From Casuarina equisetifolia (Eukaryota > Streptophyta > Magnoliopsida > Fagales > Casuarinaceae), in NCBI GenBank assembly GCA_028551475.1, contig CM052355.1:10831129-10895128 (forward strand): a stretch of 64,000 nucleotides of DNA. Reading direction: 5' to 3'. Positions 10,955 to 23,317 of the stretch are shown here, in pieces. The position numbers and the translations under genes are program-made. A model generated the notes under the pieces. It saw nothing but the letters and a program-made list of their open reading frames with translations, did not search any database and was not told the DNA's origin. How positions within the stretch are numbered: the stretch's first letter is position 1; each line of letters starts with the position of its first letter.

Positions 10955-13220
10955 CACCACCTAATAGGATGAATGCATTCCACCAAACCAAAGCCTTTAG
11001 TTGAGAAGGAAAACAGCAATTCAAGAGCAGAAATAGACAAAATCTTAAAGTTTACAACTGCTCCAATAACATGCTACGTATTGAGTTGATAAATGTTCAT
11101 GGAAATTAAAGGAAACTCACAGGTTTTGGGGGCGCCCGAAGGCTTGGGTGGATTTTGTAGCTCAATGAATTTAGGGATTTGAAATCTGGTATTTTATTTT
11201 TTTTGGTTCCCAAAGAAAGCCGAACCAATATTTGTTGCCTTTTTTCTGTTTATATCAAGATGACTTTCACTTGTTTGGAATAAAAGAAAAAATTATTTTA
11301 AAACTGATGATTCCCCTCTCCCCTCTCTTGTAAATGAGTGTTAACAAAAAAAAAACTTTTTCTTATTAGAATCAAAGAAAATTCTTGAGCACACCGGCAA
11401 TGCTAGTCAATTACTTTACATATCCAAAGAGAGCAAGATAAAAATATAATTTATTAAATACTTGTCTTAAGTATATATATATATATATATGAAACTTAAA
11501 AAATTATATAAATGTAATGCCATTTAGTGAACCATCACAATAATTAAAGAAAGAAAGGTTATCAGAGAGCAAAAACCTTTTTGGTAATTTTCAAAAATAG
11601 CTCATGAGAGAGAGAATATTTTTTATATTTAAACGATATGCTTAAGGAGTATACATTTGCGTATTTCTTATTGCCATAATGTACATTTAAGAATCCTCCG
11701 CTGGAAGACAGAAATCGTGCGCTGCACACAGTCATGGTCATTTATGTTGAATCACGCAGCCATTTGTAGTTTTGAGCCAGTGAATCTTCCTAATCTGTTG
11801 ATCCATGGAAGTGCCCCACAGTGAATCAAGTTAGGGGTAGAAATAACGGAGCCTCTTTCTAGAAGGCTGCTTCTGCCACTTAGATACATCCTCCAACTGA
11901 ACGGCATCGTCTAGTTGGAGTTTGACTAGTAGGGGCGTGGAAAGTCAAATTTGGCATCCCCTTCGCCAGAACTAGCCAAATTATTTCTAACGCTGATATT
12001 CAATGATTTAATCTCCTTCTTAAAGGAAAATGGCTTTCATAATCATACCCTGCTGACTCAAGTTAGGCAGATTTTACCCCCAACTCAGCACTTTCTTTCA
12101 CCAAAAATAATATGCATTATTTAAGAGATGTAATCAATGAAATGATATGCATTATTAAGTAACATTCAAGATAATTTTAGAATCCCTTAAGAAAATGGAA
12201 TAATTTTCTCTAAGTAATATTATTTAAATAACGACTGATCATAAGTCACAATAATTCTACTACATAACTTTTTTATAGCTGACCATAGTTAACCATGCCT
12301 CGGCAATATACTAACGAAAAATTCCTTAAAAATAGGCCATAGATAACAGATATAACAAGAAAACCTTAATCACAATTCTATGTATATGGTAGGTAGAGCT
12401 CATTCAAACAAATGTCATTTTCTTTGTCTTTCGTACTTGTATGAATCATATTAGTTGAAGAGTATTCCCGTGGTCATAGAAGTTAATGAAGCTCAGAGGC
12501 CCAATTTGATTACTAAGAAGGGAACGTCACAATTTCGTGCTTCACATCTTTGAAAAGTGAATCGCCGGTAAAGTTGGGTTGTTTCATTTATTATATGTGA
12601 AGAAAAAAGTGGTAGTGTTTGGTGGTGCTACACTCGACCATGAAAATTATGTTGGTGACTACTTTGTCAGTGTCTCGAAATAATAATATCCGGGCTTAGT
12701 GTTTGATCCCCACAAGGGTAGGCACCACCATGATTGACTTCACAATGAGAGAGAGCCTATGCACAAAGTCAAGTTCTAAAAGAAGAAAAAATATATTCAT
12801 GTAATGGAGTGATGCAGAAAAAAGTTTATTATTTTAAGAAAACGGTGCATTTGGACAAGTGCAAGGGTCATTGTGCATTAAGCCCCACAACACAACCAAT
12901 GTCACAATTTCGTTAAAAAAAAAAAAAAAGCATCACTGATGATGGATTGGATGTCTTCCATGTCAAAATATATCATATCGTCTTGTTTTACCTTCCTATT
13001 CTTGAGTTGGGATTAGTTATGATCCTGTCAGATTATGTCTCACCATTCGATAAAGCAAGCAAATATATATAGAAATTTCACTGTAATCGTGTACCTAACA
13101 TTAATGCAAAATTCACTCTGCAAAAGATCCTTTGTCTTCAGGTGCCCACTGATTTAAATCATTGATATATTTTTTAAAGCCTGGGAAAATAGTAGCCTCA
13201 TGTGTGGACATCATCCCGTC
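10955..13220. other. intergenic DNA with a TA microsatellite
   Basis: AT-rich, without coding signal. A (TA)n run occupies 11472-11490 and an A-run lies near 12917-12930. No gene or transposon signature was identified. Confidence 0.45.
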
Positions 13221-13223
13221 AGA

Positions 13224-13387
13224 AGTCAAAAAAGAATCCTTTCAGAGTTAAATGTATAGGAGAAAAATGAGGCAAAGTCAACATTCAATAACTTGAAAGT
13301 AATATGAAGAAATAATGTCAGCGAGTCGTCGAAACTAAGCAGCAGACCTTACAGGTCCCACTCACATTATTGGTGTACATTATAAGG
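13224..13387 (+). promoter_or_regulatory. W-box-like motifs and TATA box of the LEA-2 gene
   Basis: AGTCAA (TTGACT on the other strand, a WRKY W-box core) occurs at 13224-13229 and 13276-13281. TATAAGG lies at 13381-13387, about 80 bp before the start codon at 13467. The TATA placement is convincing; the W-boxes are short motifs and could be chance, though NHL-type genes are often WRKY-responsive. Confidence 0.4.
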
Positions 13388-13466
13388 GCACAAGACCCTC
13401 CCAGAGCTCTCACAGAGACTTCACCGCCTTCTAAACACAGCCTCTCTTCCCTGCAAACCTCTAGCC

Positions 13467-14126
13467 ATGGTGGAGAGGGAACAGGTCAAACCATTAGCCC
13501 CGAAAACGGACCGCCCTACTAGCGATGATGATGAGGCCGCTCTGCAAACACAGAAGGTGAAGCGTAAAAGGTGCATCAAATGCTGCGGGTGCGTCGCAGC
13601 CGTGCTGCTACTCGAAGCCGTGGCGATCGTGATCCTGATATTCACCGTCTTCCGAGTTAAGGACCCTATAATAAAAATGAACGGTGTCACGGTCACCAGG
13701 CTCGAGCTGATCAACAACACGATCCCCAAGCCTGGGGTCAACATGTCCCTGACAGCCGATGTGTCCGTCAAAAATCCGAACGTGGCATCCTTCAAATACA
13801 GCAACACCACCACAACTTTGTTTTACTATGGCTCGGTGGTCGGAGAGGCACGGGGGCCACCGGGGCAGGCCAAGCCAAGGCGAACCATGCAGATGAATGT
13901 TACGATCGATATTATCACCGACCGGCTTCTGTCGAGTCCGAATTTGCAGGCGGACGTGAACACAGGGCTATTGGCCATGAGCAGCTACTCGCGAATTCCG
14001 GGGAGGGTGAAAATGCTGGGTATCATTAAGAAGCATGTTGTTGTGAAGATGAATTGCACCTTCACGGTTAATATTTCCAGCCAGGCTATTCATGAACAGA
14101 AGTGCAAGCGGAAGGTCAACCTTTAG
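13467..14126 (+). CDS. LEA-2 / NDR1-HIN1-like membrane protein
   Basis: An intronless 219-residue protein. A charged N terminus ends in a basic-cysteine patch (KVKRKRCIKCCGC, about residues 31-43), followed by one hydrophobic segment of about 22 residues (VAAVLLLEAVAIVILIFTVF) and then an LEA_2 domain starting RVKDPIIKMNGVTV with the landmark VSVKNPNVASFKY near the centre. N-X-S/T sites after the membrane span fit an extracytoplasmic domain. Family members (LEA hydroxyproline-rich glycoproteins, NHL proteins) sit in the plasma membrane or ER with the LEA_2 domain outside; some act in pathogen response. The specific role is unknown. It ends CKRKVNL. The start codon follows a good TATA at 13381. 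Confidence 0.88.
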   Translation: MVEREQVKPLAPKTDRPTSDDDEAALQTQKVKRKRCIKCCGCVAAVLLLEAVAIVILIFTVFRVKDPIIKMNGVTVTRLELINNTIPKPGVNMSLTADVSVKNPNVASFKYSNTTTTLFYYGSVVGEARGPPGQAKPRRTMQMNVTIDIITDRLLSSPNLQADVNTGLLAMSSYSRIPGRVKMLGIIKKHVVVKMNCTFTVNISSQAIHEQKCKRKVNL

Positions 14127-17100
14127 GGATATGGTCACTAGGAGCTTCATATGTTGAAGATTTTATAGTAAGACAAAGCGTACTATGTGTTTTTTGTATA
14201 TTTATTTCGCATGTCTTTATGCTTACTTCTCGTATTTTTCTTGTGAATTTAGAACTTCATAGATTTTATATTCAAGATTATGCATCTTGCAACACATATT
14301 TTAGTTTTACTAGTACAAAAGATGGACCTCTTTTTTTTTTTTTTTCGCTTTATTCTCTCTCGTGTGGGGGTGTTCAATTATTTAGCCTGTGATCTTTTTG
14401 TGATGGACAACTTCTCGGTGTAATCGTTGAAACTTAATTAATGAGTCTAGCTATCCTAATCTTTAAAAGGAAAATTAACAAAACAAAGTATCTAAGTTTT
14501 TGCTAGGATTAAGTGATTCACTTTCTCCCTCATTTTTCTCCCAATTTGTTAACGAAGTATTTTTCTTCTTTTTTTAAGTTTTATGGAAACGGAGGTGGGA
14601 GAATTTAGAGAATTTACGGGCTGTTAAACGAAGTCTTTGTCCTATTTTTCATCTGCTAAAGCCCGTGTGGGAGCAGCTTTCTTTACACAAACTACGTCGT
14701 TCGGCCTTGGAATGGGCCCTATCGAGACAACCCGAAGCAAAGTCCACCTACCTCTCAAATATCTACCTTAAATTACGTCCTTGTCCCCAATTTTCAACAA
14801 AATTCCAACCATACCCTCCTTCCAGCTCCCAACGATTCTCAGTCATCTCCCTTTGGATATGGGCCGGTTTACACTCTTCCTGGATACGAGCCTAGACCCA
14901 TAACTAGGAAACCCACATCTGGACAGCCTCTTGGGCAGATTCATAGCCCACGTGGCAGGAAATTCACACTAGGAACAGGTTTTTGGGCAGCAGGACCAAT
15001 CTCGCAGTAACCCCTTTGTTGGACTAGTAACGCAGCCCATGGGTCTGCAAGCTGGAAATCCTGCATCATCTTTAACTCTGGATCAGCCCTAGCAAATATT
15101 GGTGACTTTGAACGTAAGAACCCCGTAACATAGTCTTAGGAATTTTGCAGGGACGTCGTATTTCTCTTGGTCATGTCATTCATTTTATCATTAATTTAAG
15201 TGTGACTGATTATGTCAGATGTAATTTAAAATATCTATATTGATATTATCTATGTACACCTCAATCAATGTTCATAACATTGTCCAACAAGACTGAACTT
15301 TGTCCCCCATACTAGAAATGCTAAACCTATAAAAACATGAGTGAATTGAAGTTTTATTTGTGCCTCACTAAATATAACATGTCATCCATTGGAAAAATAG
15401 CCTAACAATATAACTTCCTTGTGTATTCTTAGATGATTTTTATATTTTTTTAAACTATATGATTATGTGGGTAATTGCACTAAATAAAGTTATGTAAAGA
15501 TTATATCTTATATAGTTCACCCTTGTAGAGTAATCATAATGTGTCAATCATATTTCTATTCCCTTTTGTACAAATTGAATATAAACAATTTTTGTAAAAA
15601 TAATTTTAATGATAATTATATTTTACAATGTCATCAACTTTGTCACACTTCTCAAAATAATTTTTTTGTCATTAACAAACACATGTAGTATCCTGAGTTT
15701 TTTTTTTTTTTTCTTTTGACAAATAGACTAAGTATACCTTTTCATAGCATTAGACTATTAGTTCTTTTATTTTTTATATTATGCATATGAATTTGTGGGG
15801 ACCACACGAGCACTCCAACTATAATGACTCATGTTATTTTTTAACTATCACGAGTGATTTTGCTTGATGACTTTGACCTTTTTACTACATTTTAAGGACT
15901 AAATTTTTTCCACTGGTAAGTCCCTCTTTTATGTGATAGACATAACTTGATACCAAAGTGAAGAACATTTGCTTGGCTCTAATAGCATTGAGTTCTTTTA
16001 ACATAAGTGATTTTCCTTAAAAGAAAGTATAGTTTTTCAAGATATTCTTAAAAGTCAATAACTTCATTGTTTATAATTAAAACCTTAAAATGATTTTGCA
16101 CAAACATTAGAATAAGCATAATTTATCTAATGCTATGAATAATAACCTATTAAGAAAATGTAATAAAGGGAATGATAGCATTTAAAAATGGGAATTGAGA
16201 GATTATAATGGATAAAACATGTAACAAAGAGAAACAAATAGTGCAAAATTGTTTGGTATTACAATATGGAAAATAATTTTACATTGTTGAGTAACTGATT
16301 TAAAATTTTATTTAAATAAACGAAAGTGCTTCATTTTCTTAAGTAAACTTCCGAAAAGGATTTGCACCTCCTAACACATGGACTAAAGTTCATCCTTAAC
16401 ACCTTAATAAACTCTTAGTGGTTTGAATCCGTGCATTTGTAGCACTATATGGGCTAACTACTGATCCAATGTGAAAAAATAGCATATTATGATGTAGACA
16501 ATTATTCCCACATTATTAAAAATTAATTTGAAATTTATTTAACCAAATGCAAGTACCTCTTTCTATCAAATCAACTTTTGAGAAGGATTTGAGGCTCTTG
16601 ACGATTCGTTTCTCCATAGAAATAAGAATAGAAGGGAAGATTAAAATGGTTTAGAGAAAACAAAGAAAGAGGATGATTGGCTAGAAATAGAAAAGGACAA
16701 CAGCATGGTTATGAAAAGTAATAAGAAAGTAAATTTCGAAATAAAATTTAGCAAGAAACTGTTGTCATCGATGAAAACTTTTCATCCCATCAAACATAAA
16801 CACAAGTGAATTTTTTCTAAATATATGACACTGGAACAAATAAAATCTTATGTGAGCAACTAGTTGTTAAAGGCATGTAATCATTAATAACCCATTAAGC
16901 TTTCTTTTGAGGCATTCCTCGTGATGATTTACTCCCAATGGGAGCAAACGCATCCAGATAAAGGAAGAAAACCAAAATCTGACAACTTGCTTTCGTAAAC
17001 ATTATGTGAGCACCTCGATTCACGTTTTTATTTAGGGCCCAACTTCGCTTTCACGGGTTACTCGATAGTTTCCAATTATTTCTCTCCTATTGCAAAACTG

Positions 17101-18048
17101 CCAAATCTAATCCCATTATTTTATTCAAAATGACAAATAAATGAAGGAAAATTTCACTAGAAGGCCAGAATCATGTGAACTTCGTACTCAAATATGATTA
17201 TCTAAACACAAAAGGTTTGATTCCTATTTTCAGGCCCTACAAAAAAGAATTTACATGCCCAGTTATCTAATCGCGTGGGCTGCTGTGGAGGTGATGGAGG
17301 TGGAGTGGGGAACAAAGAATTTCTGAAGTCATGGGCATAGACTTACGAGGTTCCAACTCTGTGTTCTTCCGTTGCAGCGGACTTGTGACGCCTTAGTCGT
17401 GGATCATGTGTTGACGCAGAACCTGTCCGTGGTCGCAGGTTTCTCTAGTGAACCTCAGTGGGTTTCTTCTATCTCCAGGTTCCAGGAGCACGTGTCCAGG
17501 ACCAAATTTGTCTCCCAGGGCATGGACTTTGTGGAATCAGAATATTGTAAATTCTTCAATGTTGTTTTTCTCTTTTCAGAGCTCTAATTATGGAATAGGC
17601 GAACGAATGGTTGGCCCCTACATACCGAGCTTCCAAGCAGTTTCGCAGTATATGTCCACTTGCTATTAACGGCATTGAAAACAACCATAGCAGTGCCGGA
17701 GATTATTCAACTATATGAGTAATTCGTTTGTCCCCATTCAGGTATGCTTTTGTTTTCATCTTTTAACAAGTTCCAGCATCAATGTTAAGGCCCATTTGTG
17801 CTACCAGTCTTCCCTCCGACGAAGTCCCACCATGCCACATGCCTTCAAACATCCTGCTAAGGTCCATTCAAGAGCCACACAAAACTGCACCCCACAAGCA
17901 CCCGCTTCAAAACCTAAATTAAATGCTGATCTGGAGCCTCTCAGTCGCTCAAACCTAAAAGAATTAAATGCAGTGGCTGGACTACTCACCCACCCTCTCT
18001 TCCCCAAGAAAAAGCTACCTTCCCTAACCCTCCTCTCTCCCTCAACAC
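14127..18048. other. long intergenic region, no confident gene
   Basis: Mostly AT-rich. Around 14665-15010 two overlapping plus-strand frames are open; one (ending in TAA at 15008-15010) is Gly/Pro/Tyr-rich (GYGPVYTLPGYEPRP) but matches nothing I know and lacks a clear start. Loosely similar AT-rich blocks occur near 16299-16369 and 16527-16590. Around 17340-17700 is GC-balanced DNA with frames of up to 73 codons and no recognisable domain. The last part is the upstream region of the ATL gene. Confidence 0.4.
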
Positions 18049-18336
18049 ATGGCTAAATTTCCTCCTCCTCCTCCTCCTCCTCCGCTTCCTCTTCCTCTAC
18101 CTCTCCGTCTCCTCTTTCAATGTCCACCCCTCCACCAGGTAGCCCCACCTACCTCACCAACCTTGGCCTCGGCTACTCCATCGCCATCGCCCTTGCGTTC
18201 CTTGTTCTGCTCTCCACCCTCCTCCTCGCCTCCTATCTCTGCTGCCGCTCCCACCGCTCCCGCAATACCCCCAGCAACAACCCCAACAGCAGCAGTAACA
18301 ACGACTCCAATAACGGTATCATGCTACCACGCATAA
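18049..18336 (+). promoter_or_regulatory. possible overlapping upstream ORF of the ATL gene
   Basis: An ATG at 18049 opens a 95-codon frame in a different register from the ATL start at 18120 and runs 217 bases into it, stopping at 18336. It begins with a poly-proline run from a CTC/CCT microsatellite (about 18060-18095). The ATG has G at +4; the main ATG has T at -3 and +4, a weak context. If transcription starts upstream of 18049, the frame could reduce ATL translation. The transcription start is unknown. Confidence 0.35.
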
Positions 18337-18698
18337 TCTTCGTGGCCGAGGATGACGAGGACGAGGAGCAATCACGGGATGAGAACGCCGCCGTGGGGCT
18401 CGACCAAAGTGTAATCAACTCCTACCCCAAGTTCCCGTACTGTCGTAAGGATGTGAATATGGGTAGTAACAACACGACGTGCTCGATCTGCTTGTGCGAG
18501 TACAGGGAATCGGAGATGCTGAGAGTGATGCCCGAGTGCCGGCACTACTTCCACTTGTGCTGCCTCGACGCCTGGCTAAAGCTGAACGGCTCATGCCCGG
18601 TTTGCCGGAACTCTCCCCTCCCGACCCCGCTGTCCACGCCGCTCTCGGAGGTCGTTCCGCTCTCGCAGTATCCCGCGGATCGGAGGCGGGGGAGGTGA
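18120..18698 (+). CDS. ATL-type RING-H2 E3 ubiquitin ligase
   Basis: An intronless 192-residue protein, as usual for ATLs. After the N-terminal MSTPPPGSPTYLTNLGLGYS comes one hydrophobic segment (about residues 20-42, ending ASYLCC), an Asn/Ser-rich linker, an acidic patch (AEDDEDEE), the GLD motif (GLDQSVINSYPKFPY, about 92-106) and a RING-H2 finger at about 122-162: CSIC, CRHYFHLCCLDAWL (C-x-H-x2-H-x2-C) and CPVC. The two histidines define the H2 type, and the Trp after the sixth ligand contacts E2 enzymes. ATLs are membrane-anchored E3 ligases, many linked to defence or hormone response. The N terminus resembles the ATL67/ATL69 group most; I do not assign a specific member. Confidence 0.9.
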   Translation: MSTPPPGSPTYLTNLGLGYSIAIALAFLVLLSTLLLASYLCCRSHRSRNTPSNNPNSSSNNDSNNGIMLPRIIFVAEDDEDEEQSRDENAAVGLDQSVINSYPKFPYCRKDVNMGSNNTTCSICLCEYRESEMLRVMPECRHYFHLCCLDAWLKLNGSCPVCRNSPLPTPLSTPLSEVVPLSQYPADRRRGR

Positions 18699-20330
18699 CA
18701 GGACTTATGCTTTTTGATTTTTTTTTCCTTTTCTTTCTGTGTGGTGAGTGGTTTGGGTTCTGCGGTTCGCTTTGTTTTCTCGTTTGCCTTCCGGAAAATG
18801 TATATTTTTGGATAGATAGGTATTGGCTTTTTATTGGGGTTTCTGTTTTATTATTGTAGTTGGGAAATAGAATACATGAGTATCTTCATCTTATTCAGCA
18901 AAGGGATGTTGCAAAAAAAAAGCATTTAAAATGACCTGTTTGGTTCGATGTGTTCCTCCAGTTCTTGCATTAGACCCACTTGAATTCCAGTATTCAAATT
19001 CACCGGCAGTCATTCGTGTTCAATTTCTGGTGTTTTACGTCGTATTAAGAACAGTATTCTGCCGTTTTCGAAGCAAAAAAGGGACAAATCTCGTTTGTAA
19101 CAGTTATGTAATGGAGGGTTACGGTAACCGTTCTTGATAGACTGATATATTTCGGGAATTCCATGATTTCAAGAAGCCGCCAGAATCGATCTCGTGGAGC
19201 CTGCATCAAAGGGTAGTGTTTTTGAGTTTAGGGACGAAATAGTTCTGTTCCTTAACATTCTGAAGTTGTTGTTCCTTCGCTTTCAAATATGCAGACAAAC
19301 CACATGGAAGAATTTGTGTTTGCGGTTGGAGATAATTGTCGACAGATAAGATAATGCGGGACTCCAAACGTGTAATTTCCGATCTGTCCATTATTTCATC
19401 TGTGAAACGAGAAGACATAATTTACAGGAAGCTTTTTTTCTTTTAATAGAACAATAAAGAGAAATACAATACACTCGACGATTATATGTTATTGGAAGCG
19501 GATGAAATCATCCATTAATCTTTAAAAAAACTGAACATAACTGGGAAAATATCAGATTTTTTATCTGATACTATCATATTACGTGAAGAATTTCATGTTG
19601 CAAGCATGTGCCGGAGTTTGTTGTTGCATACACTTGAAACAAGGTCTTCCAAAATTCATGAGGTGCTTGATGGAAACTCGGAGGTTGCTTTAATGGTACT
19701 GCATTTCGCTGCCATTGCTTGCTCCACTAAATTAGGATCGGGCCACAACAACTGCACCAGAGCCGGGACGGCCCAGACCTCCGTTAGAACAAGATATTAT
19801 CTATAATGTGGAGGAAGCCTCTACAAGAGACAATGTACCTTCTGTGTGGATCAGAACAATGTAAAAATGGGTTGACCAGTTATCTTGGAGGACTGCAAAC
19901 TCAGGATTGCTTCAAAGAGACACCTTGAAGCGTTTGTTGAATCAAGCGAACTAAAATAATAAGGCAGTAGAGCTATCAGAGCCGACTCTGATCTTAATAC
20001 CCTTCAATCCCCTTTTCTTCAGCAGAACTTCATTGTATAAAATTACTTGAGTCAAGATCGGCCCCCCGTTCCCACATTTTTTGTGTCTTTCCAGGTAAAG
20101 CTTTCAGCTTTCGTCTCTTTTAGTATCCTCATGGCCATTTTTCCTTCTTTACTACCCTCTGAGTCTCAATTCTGATTGTTCAACTCGCCCTCATCTTGTT
20201 CCATGAACTTGGTGTTTAGATGACCTTTCAAGAAATTCATTGTGTTCTGACAATTTAGTCGCTCTAGAACTGTCAATCTGCCGCCGTTCCTGCTGAAGCG
20301 AACCTTAGAAATCTCAAATTCACTCTTGGA
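18699..20330. other. ATL 3' flank and methyltransferase 5' flank
   Basis: Contains the ATL 3' untranslated region, AT-rich spacer and the upstream region of the next gene. A splice-acceptor-like CTTTCCAG near 20090 could end an intron in the 5' leader of the methyltransferase gene, but I cannot place its donor. No other gene recognised. Confidence 0.4.
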
Positions 20331-21770
20331 ATGTCAGAGACGCGAAAATCAAACATTGTTTTCCAGTTGGGCACTTGGAGAGGACCTCGCAAGCCAATCT
20401 TTGGGTTGGTCATCTTTGCCATTCTCATCTCTGTCGCCACCTTATCGACATTCTACTCCGTCAAAGCTCTTTTTCTTACTGATAGCTTCTGCAACCACGT
20501 AAGCCCTCTGAGCCAATCTGGAAATGGAAGTGAAGTTAGGACTACGATCGAGACAGTTATTCAGAAAATTCAACAGGAAATGAGTACGATGAGAGATTTG
20601 CAGACCGAAGCAACCTCTTCACCATCTCCATTGAGATCCAGTGCTTTCCTTGCTGATATCTTGGGGCTTATCGAGTCAGTGCGGGCGTCTTTACCACTAA
20701 GTGAAGAAGCTTATAGGCAGACCAGTGAAAATAGCCCTGTCCGTCCTCCAGTAAAGTCGAAGCAACAGCCACGCGAACCTGCTGATTATTTCTTCATTGA
20801 GGAGATCAGAAAGTATGTCAGAATGAAGCCCAACCGACTAGGAAAGCAGAACTTCATGGGAGCAAATGGAACTTTCACTAGCATTGGCCACGGATGTTTT
20901 GCCATGAAGAAAGAGATCGAAGATTACATGGACTACGATGTTGGTGAAGTCTGCAATGATGACTGGAAACTAGCTCAAAAGCTAATGGTTCATGGGTGCG
21001 ATCCGTTGCCGAGGAGGAGATGCTTCTCGAGGGCACCAAAGTTCTATAGCAGACCATTTCCTATCAATGAGTCCATGTGGAAACTCCCCGACAACAGAAA
21101 TGTCCGATGGGATCAGTATAGATGCAAGAACTTCACCTGCCTGGCCAGAAACTCCACTGGCAAGGGGTTCTTCAAATGTGCAGGTTGCTTCAACCTTTCG
21201 AACCACGAAATGCCTAGATGGATTCAACAGGTCGACTTACAATCTAATTCGAATCTGACCGTAGATTTTCTTATACCAGAAGTGCTGGCAATCAAGCCTG
21301 GAGAGATCAGAATTGGGTTGGATTTCAGCATCGGAACGGGGACTTTTGCAGCAAGGATGAGGGAGTTCAACGTCACAATAGTCTCAGCAACTATCAACCT
21401 AGGCGCACCCTTCAATGAATTGATAGCTCTCCGAGGACTTGTCCCACTCTACTTGGCAATTAATCAGCGGATCCCATTCTTCGATAACACCTTAGATATG
21501 ATTCACAGCACAACATTTCTCGATGGCTGGATTGACTTTGTGCTCCTGGACTTTGTCTTGTTTGACTGGGATAGGGTTCTAAGGCCGGGGGGTTTGCTGT
21601 GGATTGACAGCTTTTTCTGTTTGGAAAAGGATCTGGGTGATTATTTAAAGGCCTTCAGAATGTTGAGGTATAAAAAGCACAAATGGATAGTCGTTCCAAA
21701 GCTGGATAAAGGTACTAGGGAGGTATTCTTTTCAGCTGTATTGGAGAAGCCGCCTCGACCTTTCAGATAA
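20331..21770 (+). CDS. type II membrane-anchored methyltransferase-like protein
   Basis: A single-exon 479-residue protein. A short basic N terminus precedes one hydrophobic segment (about residues 22-48, KPIFGLVIFAILISVATLST), giving the layout of Golgi type II proteins; N-X-S/T sites follow. A long conserved plant-specific region (DYFFIEEIRKYVRMKPNRLG, several Cys including CAGCFN) precedes a class I SAM-binding fold: IGLDFSIGTGTF (motif I, about 327-338), then LVPLYLAINQRIPFFDNTLD and VLRPGGLLWID (about 414-424). It resembles the Arabidopsis At1g29790 group of probable methyltransferases, whose substrate is unknown to me. Motif I has FSIGTGTF where many relatives carry a second glycine-rich step, so catalytic competence is uncertain. 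Confidence 0.82.
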   Translation: MSETRKSNIVFQLGTWRGPRKPIFGLVIFAILISVATLSTFYSVKALFLTDSFCNHVSPLSQSGNGSEVRTTIETVIQKIQQEMSTMRDLQTEATSSPSPLRSSAFLADILGLIESVRASLPLSEEAYRQTSENSPVRPPVKSKQQPREPADYFFIEEIRKYVRMKPNRLGKQNFMGANGTFTSIGHGCFAMKKEIEDYMDYDVGEVCNDDWKLAQKLMVHGCDPLPRRRCFSRAPKFYSRPFPINESMWKLPDNRNVRWDQYRCKNFTCLARNSTGKGFFKCAGCFNLSNHEMPRWIQQVDLQSNSNLTVDFLIPEVLAIKPGEIRIGLDFSIGTGTFAARMREFNVTIVSATINLGAPFNELIALRGLVPLYLAINQRIPFFDNTLDMIHSTTFLDGWIDFVLLDFVLFDWDRVLRPGGLLWIDSFFCLEKDLGDYLKAFRMLRYKKHKWIVVPKLDKGTREVFFSAVLEKPPRPFR

Positions 21771-23317
21771 GTACATGGTGGAGTCACATCCTGAGTGCTT
21801 TCTCATAGTTTTACATCTTTAATTTAAATCTCATAATGATGACTTTTAGGTGTTGGAGAGAGTGATCATCTAAATCTCAAGTTGTTTCCATTTACTGAGA
21901 GTAGTTGGAAGATACTGGTGTGTCTGGAACTCATACATGTGTATAACTCCATGATAGGAGAAGGATGAGGAAGTCCATCTTCCTAAAAAAAAGGTGGGCT
22001 CTGTTTCTTTCCAAAGCCTAGAATCAGCAAACTCTGTCATTCATGAACTCCATTGTAATTGCAATATCAACGATCATCCAATGAAAAATAAGTGTTTTTC
22101 TTTTGTTTTTTGGTTTTGGAATGAGAAACCAGAATGGTCCTAACATTCTAAACTAAAGGTCAGAGATCACCAGGAACAGTGACCCCAGAGTTTTAGTGGA
22201 GTTGCTCCTTCCACGAAAAGCCGGGATCTAAAAACGATGAGTCAAATCCAATAGTCAGATACGATAGGTTTAAAGAAACAAGTTGTAGCTCTTTTCTTAG
22301 ACCCAAAAAATCAGCAAAATGGTCGTATCTAATACCAATACGGAGAGACAAAGCCTGGAATTAAATATCTCATTGCTTTGCCAATGAGACTTCCACCCCA
22401 CGCAAATGGGGTTCCCTTTCGGTGCACCACCATCAATTTCAAGCTCTAGACTAATAGGACGGAGAGGAACCTGCTCCATGTTGATCTGAAATTTGCACTT
22501 TGATTTCGCCTTAACAAGTAACGCGGGAATATTTAGTTTTATATTCTTAATGTATAAGTTAGAGTTTTGAATTTATGTGAATTTATTTTCCTACTTCTTA
22601 AGCTGGTTGTAGTCTACTTCTCTTTTAAGAATAGTCTAAGTTGGATCATTATGATAATAAAATATATTATTAAGATGTAGACAAAAATCTATTAATTAAA
22701 TATAAAATTTTCTTTTTCTTGAGTCATTTTTTAAAATAAGAAAGAATTATTTACGAAAGGATTTGTCACGACAGTTTTTGTCTAGTCAAATTAGAATCCG
22801 CTTTTTGAATCTCAAAGGTTCAGGAATCCACCAAGTGGCCCCCAACGTGGAACCCACTAAAACCCCATCCGGCCACCCAAATACACCACTAGCCGTCCAG
22901 CTTCAGAAATCCACTCATTTTCAGCCACGTTTCGTCGTGACGTTATCCTGCCGGCGTTTTTCGGTAACATCCACCGTCCATTGCAGACCCCCCCGCTCCC
23001 CCGGCTACCGGGTGTACGAAAGGACACGACACAGGCCGTCAGATCTGACGTGTTCCCCGAACTTTTCAAACCTAACGCTGTCAGCTTGTCACGAAGCAGT
23101 AGGCTTGGGTCTCAAAGCTCGGGCTGGGCCTTAACCTAACGGTCACGATCTCGCCTCGTGGTGGCTTTTTCTATATCTAGATATATATGTCCACTTAGAT
23201 CGGCTCTTCCAGGTTTATGTTTCACTAGCCTACAAGAAATTTGAGCAAAATAATTTTCAAATTCTTTTATTTGTATTTTTTTTCGAGTGTCGGATCGGAG
23301 CTTTGGTGTGCGAAGGA
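21771..23317. other. intergenic DNA and reticulon gene upstream region
   Basis: 3' flank of the methyltransferase gene, then AT-rich spacer. From about 22800 the sequence is GC-richer and has an open plus frame at 22763-23134 without a known motif, probably promoter or leader of the reticulon gene. TATATCTAGATATATAT occurs at about 23172-23188. Confidence 0.4.

Noticed and set aside
9521-11142. LTR pair flanking the gag-RNase H relic (9521-9566 and 11096-11142)
   Set aside because: Only about 45 bp are loosely similar and the similarity stops on both sides; no primer site or polypurine tract was found.
11472-11490. (TA)n run as a regulatory element
   Set aside because: Simple microsatellite far from any gene; similar TA runs near 34425 and 44200 are equally uninformative.
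18049-18336. Poly-proline protein gene
   Set aside because: The proline run is a CTC microsatellite read in a frame that overlaps a well-supported ATL gene. Kept only as a possible upstream ORF.
22763-23134. 123-codon plus-strand gene
   Set aside because: No recognisable motif, and it lies in the upstream region of the reticulon gene where GC content rises.
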